Source of the DNA: Ruminococcus sp. CAG:563
GTDB lineage: Bacteria; Bacillota; Clostridia; Oscillospirales; Acutalibacteraceae
Direction: 5' to 3'
Assembly: GCA_000434915.1 (NCBI GenBank)
Contig: FR882080.1
Coordinates: 9,014-73,013, forward strand
DNA length: 64,000 bases
A program made the position numbers and the translations under genes. The number at the start of each line of letters is the position of its first letter. Within the stretch, counting starts at the first letter, position 1. This document shows positions 35,580-43,421 of the stretch, piece after piece. The notes under the pieces are model-generated. The model had not been told where the DNA came from, made no database searches, and was given only the letters and a program-made list of their open reading frames with translations.

Positions 35580-37517
35580 TTATTTTATCTTGTCAATTTC
35601 CCTGAGCCAAATTGCATATGAAGCGTCACTCGGCATTCTCCAATCTCCTCTCGGCGAAAGGCAAACACTGCCTATCTTAACTCCGTCGGGCAGACAGCTT
35701 CTCTTAAACTGCTGAGTGAAAAATCTCTTGTAGAACACCTTGAGCCATTTGAGTACAGTTTCCCTGTCGAAATCCTCTTTAAACGCTTTCTCGGCGAGGA
35801 AGAAAATCTTCGACGGTGAAAAGCCGAATCGCAGAAGATGATAAAGGAAAAAATCATGCAGCGCATAAGGTCCGATTATCTCCTCTGTCTCCTGCCGAAT
35901 GTTGCCGTCCTCATCGGGAGGAAGAAGCTCGGGGCTTATCGGCGTATCGATTATATCCTCAAGCACATGGGTGCTGTCGGGAAAAATATTATAGTCAATC
36001 AGTGCCGCTATCATCCAGCGCACAAGAGTTTTCGGCACGCCGCAGTTAACGCCGTACATGCTCATATGGTCGGCATTGTATGTGCACCAGCCGAGTGCAA
36101 GCTCGCTGAGGTCGCCCGTTCCGACGACGAAGCCGCCGACCTTGCATGCGTAATCCATAAGAACCTGAGTTCTCTCACGAGCCTGAATATTCTCATAGGT
36201 TACGTCGAATTGATCCGTCGGGTGGCCGATATCCCGGCAGTGAAGCGTGCAGGCCTCTTTGATGTCGATCTCCATTGCGTGAACACCGAGAGTCTCCATA
36301 AGCTCCCATGCGTTTGAATGGGTGCGCTTCGTCGTGCCGAAGCAGGGAAGCGTTATCGCAATAACGTCCGAGGGGTCACGTCCGAGCTGACGTGCGGTTT
36401 CGGCACATACGAGAAGTGCAAGCGTGGAATCCAGTCCTCCGGAAACGCCGAGAATCATTTTTCCGCCGACCTTCGCCGCTCTCTTTTTAAGTCCTGCAAC
36501 CTGCATACGGAATATGTCCATGCAGCGCTCGATCCTGTCCTTCTTATCCGAGGGAACGAACGGAAGCTTTTTTACCTCATAGATTTCGCCGTTGCTTTCA
36601 AGCTGCGTTTCGACCTTGACATTAACATAATCCCTGCCCTCAAGATAAAGCGAGGCCGAATCGGCAAAGGTCTTGTTCTCTGCTCTGTCGGCTCTTATCT
36701 TGCCGAGGTCAACGTCATGCTTTATCGAATAGCCGCCGTCAATAAGGCTGTCATTTTGGGAAAGAACCGCTCCGTTTTCGCAGATAATCGAATGGCCGGA
36801 AAAGATGAGATCGGTCGTCGATTCGCTCATGCCCGCACTCGCATATGCATAGGCGCAAAGACTCCTTGCCGACTGCTGAGAAATAAGCTCGGTTCTGTAT
36901 TTTCTTTTCATTATCGTTTCGTTGGAAGCTGAAAGATTGAGAATAATCTCCGCACCCGCAAGCGTCAGAAGCGTTGAGGGCGGAAGCGGCGCCCACAGAT
37001 CCTCACAAATCTCAACACCGAGCTTCACACCGGAGCAATCAAAAACAAGGTTGTTGCCGACGGGAATTTCATAATCGCCGTCAAGCATAAGCTCGTCCGA
37101 ACCGATAGAAGTGCACTTCAAATCAGCCGCCGAGGAAAACCAACGCTTTTCATAGTATTCATTATATGTCGGAATAAAGGTCTTTACGGCAATGCCGTTC
37201 ACTCTTCCGTGAGACATCACAACGGCGCAGTTATAAAGCTGACCGCCGATAATAACGGGGGCACCGACTGCGACAACGGAATTGCTGTCCTTCGTCGTCC
37301 TGACTATCTCGGCAATGCCCCTCTTTGTGCCGTCGATCAGAGTTCTCTGAAAGAAAAGGTCGGCGCAGGTGTAGCCCGTAACGCAAAGCTCGGGGAACAC
37401 GATAACATCGGCGTCCTTGTTGATGTCGATATATTTAATTATTTCCTGTGTGTTAAATTCCGTGTTGCCGACCTCAACCTCGGGAACGGCACACGCCAAT
37501 CTGATAAAATCAAACAT
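35580..37517 (-). CDS. nadE: Glutamine-dependent NAD(+) synthetase
   Basis: Last step of NAD synthesis. About 645 residues: N-terminal nitrilase-type glutaminase (VFPELCVTGYTCADLF with the catalytic Glu; GVEICEDLWAPLPPS with the catalytic Cys), and C-terminal synthetase with the P-loop LGVSGGLDSTLALLV and GTGDLSELALGWCTYNADHMS. I set the start at ATG 37517, preceded by AAGGTG; the frame is open 63 bp more but without a ribosome site. Identification is secure. Confidence 0.95.
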   Translation of the reverse strand: MFDFIRLACAVPEVEVGNTEFNTQEIIKYIDINKDADVIVFPELCVTGYTCADLFFQRTLIDGTKRGIAEIVRTTKDSNSVVAVGAPVIIGGQLYNCAVVMSHGRVNGIAVKTFIPTYNEYYEKRWFSSAADLKCTSIGSDELMLDGDYEIPVGNNLVFDCSGVKLGVEICEDLWAPLPPSTLLTLAGAEIILNLSASNETIMKRKYRTELISQQSARSLCAYAYASAGMSESTTDLIFSGHSIICENGAVLSQNDSLIDGGYSIKHDVDLGKIRADRAENKTFADSASLYLEGRDYVNVKVETQLESNGEIYEVKKLPFVPSDKKDRIERCMDIFRMQVAGLKKRAAKVGGKMILGVSGGLDSTLALLVCAETARQLGRDPSDVIAITLPCFGTTKRTHSNAWELMETLGVHAMEIDIKEACTLHCRDIGHPTDQFDVTYENIQARERTQVLMDYACKVGGFVVGTGDLSELALGWCTYNADHMSMYGVNCGVPKTLVRWMIAALIDYNIFPDSTHVLEDIIDTPISPELLPPDEDGNIRQETEEIIGPYALHDFFLYHLLRFGFSPSKIFFLAEKAFKEDFDRETVLKWLKVFYKRFFTQQFKRSCLPDGVKIGSVCLSPRGDWRMPSDASYAIWLREIDKIK

Positions 37518-37548
37518 GTTTATCACCTTACCGTATTTATACATTATT

Positions 37549-37576
37549 ATTATAACATAAAATTGCAAAGTGTCAA
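37549..37576 (-). promoter_or_regulatory. Promoter of nadE
   Basis: On the minus strand TTGACA (37576-37571) and TATAAT (37554-37549), 16 bp apart. Confidence 0.8.
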
Positions 37577-37583
37577 ACATCTT

Positions 37584-37600
37584 GTTGCAAATGTTGCAAC
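37584..37600. promoter_or_regulatory. Perfect inverted repeat between divergent promoters (candidate operator)
   Basis: GTTGCAA-ATG-TTGCAAC, a 7-3-7 dyad. It lies just upstream of the nadE -35 element and before the promoter of the sugar transporter operon. A second dyad, TGTAAAATTTACA, is at 37655-37667 downstream of the likely transporter -10 (TTGAAA 37623-37628, TAAATT 37646-37651). LacI-type binding is a guess; no regulator gene is adjacent. Confidence 0.5.
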
Positions 37601-37689
37601 GCTTTTATTTTGACGATTTTTATTGAAATTTTTGTTTATATGTGGTAAATTATATGTAAAATTTACAATAAGCGGAGAGGATACAGAAA

Positions 37690-39177
37690 ATGCAAAAATA
37701 TTTAAAAACAAAAGAGCTTCATTTCGGCTCAAAGACGCTCAAGCTGCCCTTAGAGGCTCTCTCTTACGGAATAGGCCTTTTCGGTATTGCCCTGCTCTCG
37801 GGCTGGGTTCCCGAATATGCAAAAACCTACTTTGCCGATTTTGCGTTCAAGAATCAGAATTTCAGCTCCGATGCTCTTGCAACGCTCATCTCGACCGTAT
37901 TCCTCGTTGCCGGCTTTGTCGGAGCGGCGGCGGAAATAATAATCGGCTTTCTCGTTGACAAGACTAAATCGAAAAGAGGCAAGATTCACCCGTGGCTTCT
38001 CTACGGCTGTGTTCCGCTCGGTATAATCTCAATGCTCGTTTTCGTTGCACCGAAAACGTCGAATTTCGCCGTCGCAACAATATGGATGTTCGCAATTTAC
38101 TGTGCATATGTAATGCTGCTCGTCTGCGTCGAAAGCCCCGGTAACTGCTTCGGAGCGGTCTGTACGCCGAACCCCGATGAGAGAAGCGACGCAATTTCAA
38201 TCGCCGGAATCATGCGCTCAATCGGCCAATCGGGCGGAATGGTCGTTCTCATCGTTGTCGGCCTTGTAATGAAGGCTATCATGGGCAAGGAGGGCTTCCA
38301 AGCCGCCGAAGGCAGAGGTCTCGACCTGCAGATTTCAACGGCCGTCTGCGTAATCGGCTTCATCCTTTTCCTCGCAATTATGCTCAAGAACACAAGAGAG
38401 CGTGTCCCCTATACAACGGAAAAGGTCAACCTCGGTCAGAGCCTTAAATTTGTTTTCACCAATAAAAATTTACTCATGGTATCGCTCGCCAAGCTCGCAG
38501 GCTTCGGTCGCGGAGTTTACGGTGCGGCAAGTCTTTATATTGCTATATATCTTCTCGGCGATAAAGGCCTCAAGCTTGCGCTTCTGCTCCCGATGGGAAT
38601 CGGCACGGCGGTCAGCATGCTTGTTGTCAAGAAGCTCATCAAAACCATCGGCACGAAAAATACTTTTATTGCCTGCAGTGCCTACGGTGCAGTATCATTC
38701 CTCCTGCTTTTCGGCGTTTCAATGATAATCGGCTTCAGAAAAGAACTTATTATCCCGTTCCTCATCATCAATTTCCTTGTCGGACTTCAGAACGGAAACA
38801 CCAACCTCACGCCGAACGTCATGATTGCCGACTGTGTTGATGAAATTGAATTGAAAACCGGCAAGCGTCAGGAAGGTCTCTGCTATGCCGGCTACGGTCT
38901 TTTCTCTAAGATTGCTTCGGCGTTCACAACCTCACTCGGTACATATCTCGTTTTCAAATGGTCGGGCTATCTCCCCTCAACAGACCCGTCGGTTGCCTAT
39001 GCGGCTCAGAGCGACGGCACACTGACGAGATTCCTTATAATTTACACAATAATCCCGGCTTGCTTCGTTATTCTCCAGATCATCCCGATGCTTTTCTATG
39101 ACCTCAACGCCAAGAAGAAGGAGCAAATTTCACTTGAACTTATCAAGCGCAGAGGAGTTGTTGAAATTGATGAATGA
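37690..39177 (+). CDS. GPH (glycoside-pentoside-hexuronide) family sugar transporter, MFS fold
   Basis: 495 residues with about twelve membrane segments. GPH/MFS_2 features: the early loop GFLVDKTKSKRGKIHPWLL, where Asp and Arg are conserved, a central cytosolic loop, and late QNGNTNLTPNVMIADCVDEIELKTGKRQEG, which is strongly typical of the family. It imports a glycoside with Na+ or H+. It starts the operon with a phosphoesterase and a Gfo/Idh/MocA oxidoreductase. The exact sugar is not known. Confidence 0.92.
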   Translation: MQKYLKTKELHFGSKTLKLPLEALSYGIGLFGIALLSGWVPEYAKTYFADFAFKNQNFSSDALATLISTVFLVAGFVGAAAEIIIGFLVDKTKSKRGKIHPWLLYGCVPLGIISMLVFVAPKTSNFAVATIWMFAIYCAYVMLLVCVESPGNCFGAVCTPNPDERSDAISIAGIMRSIGQSGGMVVLIVVGLVMKAIMGKEGFQAAEGRGLDLQISTAVCVIGFILFLAIMLKNTRERVPYTTEKVNLGQSLKFVFTNKNLLMVSLAKLAGFGRGVYGAASLYIAIYLLGDKGLKLALLLPMGIGTAVSMLVVKKLIKTIGTKNTFIACSAYGAVSFLLLFGVSMIIGFRKELIIPFLIINFLVGLQNGNTNLTPNVMIADCVDEIELKTGKRQEGLCYAGYGLFSKIASAFTTSLGTYLVFKWSGYLPSTDPSVAYAAQSDGTLTRFLIIYTIIPACFVILQIIPMLFYDLNAKKKEQISLELIKRRGVVEIDE

Positions 39178-40753
39178 TACGGTCTTTGATTATCCGCTTG
39201 AATTAATTGTAATGACGGACGCTCACTACTATTCGCCGAAGCTCGGCATCGACACTCCGTCATACAGGAAATATGATTCGACCAACCAAAAGGCGGTAAA
39301 GGAAAGCCCTGTGATAATTTCCGCCGCATTCGCTCAAATAGCCAAAAGCGACTGTGAAAATGTCATTTTCTGCGGCGATGCGACCTGCGACGGCGACTAC
39401 GACAGCCATGTTGAGTTTATCGAGCTGCTATATGCCTTGAAGAAGTGCGGCAAGCGTGTTTTTGCGATAACCTCAACGCATGACTATCAGGACGACGGAA
39501 TGACAAACAGCTACACAGGCGACGTAAAAACAAAAATTCCGTCCGCCAAGCGTGATGAGCTTCTGAAAATGTACCACAGCTTCGGCCCAGACGAGGCGTT
39601 CTCGCAGTTCGAGATGTCCTACGCCGCCGAGCTTGACGAAAACTACATTCTTCTTGCCCTCAATTCCGACAAAAACGGCAAGGGCAGAAGCGGCTATTCC
39701 GCAGAGCACAAGGCATGGATAGCCAAAATCGCAAATGCGGCCGGGCAATGCGGCAAGCGTGTGCTTGCATTTACTCACCACCCGATTCTTTCCCCCTCGC
39801 CCGCTTATTCGCTGATAGGCAAGAACGACATGATGGGTGAGCATGAAGAGATCAAAGACTTCCTCGCCGACCTCGGCATAGGTCTTGTTTTCACGGGTCA
39901 TTCTCATGTGCATGATATTTCATTCGATTTTTCACCGAGCGGAAATATTTTCTATGACGTTTCGACCTCCGCCCTTGCCGGCTACCCCGGTCTTTACCGC
40001 ACGGTACGAATCTGCGGCAGCAATGTTCACATCGAAAGCGTTGCGACGACAGAGAAGGTCAGCGGAATAGAAAATCTGCCCGATTATTTTGAGAATAAAT
40101 TCATCGGCATGATTGACCGAACGCTCGATGCGGCGGCCTCGGACATTGACACCTTTGCCGCCTGCGTGGATACGATGAGCATTCATCCGAATGTTTCCTA
40201 TCGAATCGGCTGGCTCGTCAAGCCCTTTGCACGGCTTATAAAAAAACTTAAACTGGGTGTTTTCGCAAAATGGGTAAAGAGTGAAACGCACGGTGCCGAC
40301 CTTTCCTCGGCCGAGAATGAGAGTGTGTTCGGTTTAATTCGTCAGCTTGTTTTGCATCTGTATTCGGGAAACGCACCCTACACGCCCGACACGGCAGAAT
40401 ACAAAATCGTGATAGGCTTTATCAATATTATCGACAGTGTGCTGAAGCTTCTTCATATTAAAATCAAACTCGCCGACCTTGTGCGTCCCCTGCTTTACAA
40501 CAGCGGAATCGACGACATCTCCGCCGACCTGCCCCTGAATGCCGACAAAAAGGCCGTCAATGCGATCTGCAACAACAAATATGAAGAAACGGTCTTTGAG
40601 AGTAAAAAAGGTCCTGCCGTGCTCACAATTCTAATTCTTGCAATCATTATTCTCCTGCCGCTTATTCCGGTAATAGCCGTTGTGCTTTTGCTCGGCGCAG
40701 GAATCAATGAAATTATATTCCGCAAACAGATACGAGGTAAAAAATATGAGTAA
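39170..40753 (+). CDS. Metallophosphoesterase with C-terminal transmembrane hairpin
   Basis: 527 residues from ATG 39170, which overlaps the transporter stop (39175-39177) and follows AGAGGAG; the frame opens 72 bp earlier inside the transporter gene without need. Metal motifs: MTDAHYY, FCGDAT, STHDYQ in place of GNHD, FTHHPIL and FTGHSHVHD. A helical region follows, and then two hydrophobic segments at about residues 478-512. The active domain is probably cytoplasmic. Substrate unknown; operon position suggests a phosphorylated product of glycoside import. Confidence 0.85.
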   Translation: MNDTVFDYPLELIVMTDAHYYSPKLGIDTPSYRKYDSTNQKAVKESPVIISAAFAQIAKSDCENVIFCGDATCDGDYDSHVEFIELLYALKKCGKRVFAITSTHDYQDDGMTNSYTGDVKTKIPSAKRDELLKMYHSFGPDEAFSQFEMSYAAELDENYILLALNSDKNGKGRSGYSAEHKAWIAKIANAAGQCGKRVLAFTHHPILSPSPAYSLIGKNDMMGEHEEIKDFLADLGIGLVFTGHSHVHDISFDFSPSGNIFYDVSTSALAGYPGLYRTVRICGSNVHIESVATTEKVSGIENLPDYFENKFIGMIDRTLDAAASDIDTFAACVDTMSIHPNVSYRIGWLVKPFARLIKKLKLGVFAKWVKSETHGADLSSAENESVFGLIRQLVLHLYSGNAPYTPDTAEYKIVIGFINIIDSVLKLLHIKIKLADLVRPLLYNSGIDDISADLPLNADKKAVNAICNNKYEETVFESKKGPAVLTILILAIIILLPLIPVIAVVLLLGAGINEIIFRKQIRGKKYE

Positions 40754-42023
40754 CCCTTTAAAAACCGTCATAGTCGGCGGCGGCCATCGCTCGATGATAT
40801 ACGCTGAGCTGGCAAAAACAAATCCCGAAATGCTTGAAATAGTCGGTGTTGCCGATCCGAATGAATTCCGCAGGAATCAAATCGGCGAATATTTCAATAT
40901 TCCGAACGAGCACCGCTTTAAGGACGTCAACGACCTTGTTGCGATACCGAAATTCGCCGACGCAGCCATAAACGGAACTATGGATCACATTCACGTTGCA
41001 ACATCTATCCCTCTGCTCAAAGCAGGCTACGACATTCTGCTTGAAAAACCGTTTGCTGTCAATGAAGAGGAAATGCGTGAGCTGATAAGCTGTGCCGAGG
41101 AAAACGGACGCAAAATAATGATCTGCTTCGTTCTCAGATACGCTCCGTTTTACCGTCAAATCAAGGAGACGCTCCTCAGCGGCGAGATTGGAGAAACAGT
41201 CAATATTCAAACTGTCGAGCACGTCAGCTATCATCACATGTCCACAAGCCATATAAGAGGTAAATGGCGCAACGAGGAGCAATGCCACGCAACGATGCTT
41301 CTTGCAAAGTGCTGTCACGATATCGATATCATGATGTGGCTCATGGGCGACGACGCACCTGCCCGGGTTTCAAGCTTCGGCTCGCTGATGCAGTTCAGAC
41401 CCGAAAACGCTCCGGAAGGGAGCGGTACACGCTGTCTTGTTGACTGTCCGCTCGTTGACACCTGTCTTTATTCGGCAAAGCGGCTTTATATCGACCACCC
41501 CGACCGCTGGTCGTTCTACGTTTGGGACAAGCTTGAAGATAAGGAAAATGCAACGATTGAGGACAAAATCGAGCTTCTCAAAACAAGCCCCTACGGCGTC
41601 TGTGCATACAAGAGCGACAACAACGTTGTTGACCACCAGAGCCTTGTTATCCGCTTCAAGAGCGGTGCAACCGGCACACACAATATGATAGGCGGAGCGG
41701 CGATTCCTCAGCGAAAGATTCACATTATCGGCACAAAGGGCGAGATTTTCGGTACGCTTGAAAGTGGAAAATTCACCGTGTCGCTCATTGATCCGAGACC
41801 CGGCTGCGAGCACCTCGACCGTGTTGTTGACGTCAACGTAACCGACGATTCCCACGGCGGCGGCGATATGGAGCTTGTCAGGGATTTTGTACGCTATGTT
41901 CGTGACGGTGTAATGTCTGTTTCATGCACCTCGATTGAGGACTCGATGAAGGGTCACCTGACCGTTTTCCGTGCCGATAAGAGCATGAAAAACGACGGCG
42001 AGGTCGAAAATGTAATTGAATAG
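40746..42023 (+). CDS. Gfo/Idh/MocA family oxidoreductase
   Basis: 426 residues from ATG 40746 (GAGGTAA upstream; overlaps the previous gene by 8 bp). Rossmann start KTVIVGGGHRSMIYAEL, the EKPFAVNEEEMREL block with the family Lys-Pro, and CHDIDIMMWLMGDDAP in the substrate domain. A Cys cluster, CLVDCPLVDTCLYSAKRLY, is unusual for many relatives and may bind metal. It likely oxidises or reduces a sugar derivative with NAD(P). It closes the three-gene transport/metabolism unit. Confidence 0.9.
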   Translation: MSNPLKTVIVGGGHRSMIYAELAKTNPEMLEIVGVADPNEFRRNQIGEYFNIPNEHRFKDVNDLVAIPKFADAAINGTMDHIHVATSIPLLKAGYDILLEKPFAVNEEEMRELISCAEENGRKIMICFVLRYAPFYRQIKETLLSGEIGETVNIQTVEHVSYHHMSTSHIRGKWRNEEQCHATMLLAKCCHDIDIMMWLMGDDAPARVSSFGSLMQFRPENAPEGSGTRCLVDCPLVDTCLYSAKRLYIDHPDRWSFYVWDKLEDKENATIEDKIELLKTSPYGVCAYKSDNNVVDHQSLVIRFKSGATGTHNMIGGAAIPQRKIHIIGTKGEIFGTLESGKFTVSLIDPRPGCEHLDRVVDVNVTDDSHGGGDMELVRDFVRYVRDGVMSVSCTSIEDSMKGHLTVFRADKSMKNDGEVENVIE

Positions 42024-42038
42024 CGAATAAAGGTCATG

Positions 42039-42123
42039 CCTTTTCGTATATAATATAAGTGTAATGCGAAAAAATTCTTCAACGGAATTTTCTGCTGATA
42101 TTCGGCAACACTTATACGAAAGG
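42039..42123 (+). promoter_or_regulatory. Long dyad upstream of tspO reaching its ribosome site
   Basis: CCTTTTCGTATATAATATAAG (42039-42059) then TGT can pair, with a small bulge, with ACACTTATACGAAAGG (42108-42123), which ends in the AAAGG ribosome site. A second pair, GAAAAAATTC/GAATTTTC, lies inside. TATAAT is at 42049-42054 within the left arm. It may be a protein operator or an RNA fold that hides the ribosome site. Confidence 0.5.
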
Positions 42124-42124
42124 C

Positions 42125-42613
42125 GTGATTTTTTTGACCGTCAAGACAAATATCAATTTTAAGCACCTGATAATCGCAGTTTTTATTCCCCTTGCCGTCG
42201 GCGGAATATCATCACTCATAGTCGGCAGCGGCTTCGATGTTTATTCCGAAGCGGTCACAAAGCCGCCCATGTCCCCTCCCGATTGGCTTTTTCCCGTGAT
42301 GTGGACGATACTTTATATTCTCATGGGAATCTCCTCCTATCTCGTTTACGAAAAGGACACAACCGAGGCTAAGCAGCCGCTTGCGGTCTACGCCATTCAA
42401 CTTGCAATGAACTTCATGTGGCCGATTCTCTTCTTTTCGCTTATCGCCTATCTCTTTTCGTTTATATGGCTAATCATTCTTTGGTCACTTGCGATTACTA
42501 TGACCGTCATGTTTTACCGAGTTTCAAAGCTTGCGGGAATGCTCCAAATCCCATATATTCTATGGCTCACATTTGCGGCTTATCTCAACCTCTCGGTGTT
42601 CCTGTTCAATTAA
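42125..42613 (+). CDS. tspO: TspO/MBR family membrane protein
   Basis: About 160 residues with five membrane segments. Seen: KPPMSPPDWLFPVMWTILY and the aromatic-rich LAMNFMWPILFF segment, both typical of TspO. Family members bind porphyrins and affect tetrapyrrole handling. The start is uncertain: GTG at 42125 is very close to the AAAGG site, while TTG at 42134 has normal spacing. It stands alone between the oxidoreductase and the TetR gene. Confidence 0.88.
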   Translation: MIFLTVKTNINFKHLIIAVFIPLAVGGISSLIVGSGFDVYSEAVTKPPMSPPDWLFPVMWTILYILMGISSYLVYEKDTTEAKQPLAVYAIQLAMNFMWPILFFSLIAYLFSFIWLIILWSLAITMTVMFYRVSKLAGMLQIPYILWLTFAAYLNLSVFLFN

Positions 42614-42647
42614 AATATTAACAAATTATTAAATTTTAAAAAAAATA

Positions 42648-42706
42648 TTGACTATCGGTCATTTTTGCGTATAATGTTAAGCGGAAACAAAAGTGACTGA
42701 TAGTCA
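42648..42706 (+). promoter_or_regulatory. Promoter with two TetR-like palindromes
   Basis: TTGACT at 42648-42653 and TATAAT at 42670-42675 (16 bp apart). TGACTATCGGTCA (42649-42661) overlaps the -35 element, and TGACTGATAGTCA (42694-42706) lies just past the likely transcription start. Both share TGAC and GTCA/AGTCA arms, a usual TetR operator style, so the following TetR gene probably represses itself and the export genes. Confidence 0.72.
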
Positions 42707-42728
42707 TTTTATTACGGAGATATGCAAA

Positions 42729-43352
42729 ATGAGTAAGATATCTGAAAAACAACAGAATAAAAGGACGAGTATTCTTGATGCTGCCTATGAGCTTTTTATT
42801 GAAAAAAGCTTCAAAAACACCTCGATTGACGATGTTGTCAAGAGTGCAGGAATAGCCAAGGGCACATTTTACCTGTATTTTAAGGATAAGCATGACCTCA
42901 TGGAGCGTATAATCGTCCGAAAGTGTGCTTTAATTCTAAGCTATGTGCTTGAGGAATTGATGAAGAAGAAAGAGACCTGCCGGATGTCTTTTCCCGAGCA
43001 GATGCTTTTTATAACAGAAAAAATCATCAATTATCTCGAAGAGCATAAAGAAATCATTACCCTCATAGGAAAGAATTTTTCCTCATGCCTGAGCTATTTC
43101 AGCACGATTGAGGATGACCGGCTTAAATCAATGCTCAGCGAACTGGTTCACGAAAATCTCGAAAACGGTTTTTCCGAACATGAAACACTCAAAAGAATTT
43201 ATCTTATAGTAACACTTGTCGGCTCGGTTTGCTATGACTCGTTTGTTTTTGAATCGCCTTTCAAGATTTCGGAAATCAAGCCGTTGCTTTTAAGAAGCGT
43301 TGAAAACATAATTTCCGAACCTCCGACAGTCGAAAAAAATAAATCAGCTTAA
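42729..43352 (+). CDS. TetR/AcrR family transcriptional regulator
   Basis: 207 residues from ATG 42729 (ACGGAGA upstream). The longer frame from GTG 42693 would begin inside the second palindrome and is rejected. The HTH is at about 31-52 (TSIDDVVKSAGIAKGTFYLYFKDK), a textbook TetR recognition helix. The ligand domain is not classifiable. It precedes an MMPL pump and a lipoprotein, so it is likely the local repressor that responds to an exported compound. Confidence 0.92.
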   Translation: MSKISEKQQNKRTSILDAAYELFIEKSFKNTSIDDVVKSAGIAKGTFYLYFKDKHDLMERIIVRKCALILSYVLEELMKKKETCRMSFPEQMLFITEKIINYLEEHKEIITLIGKNFSSCLSYFSTIEDDRLKSMLSELVHENLENGFSEHETLKRIYLIVTLVGSVCYDSFVFESPFKISEIKPLLLRSVENIISEPPTVEKNKSA

Positions 43353-43421
43353 AACCATTTCAATCTTTACATATTACTTGTAAAGTGCCATATAAAAATC
43401 AAAAAAGGAGATCGGTTATAG

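Noticed and set aside
42693..42728. Longer TetR start (GTG at 42693)
   Set aside because: It would begin in the second palindrome and lacks a ribosome site; ATG 42729 has one and fits the family.
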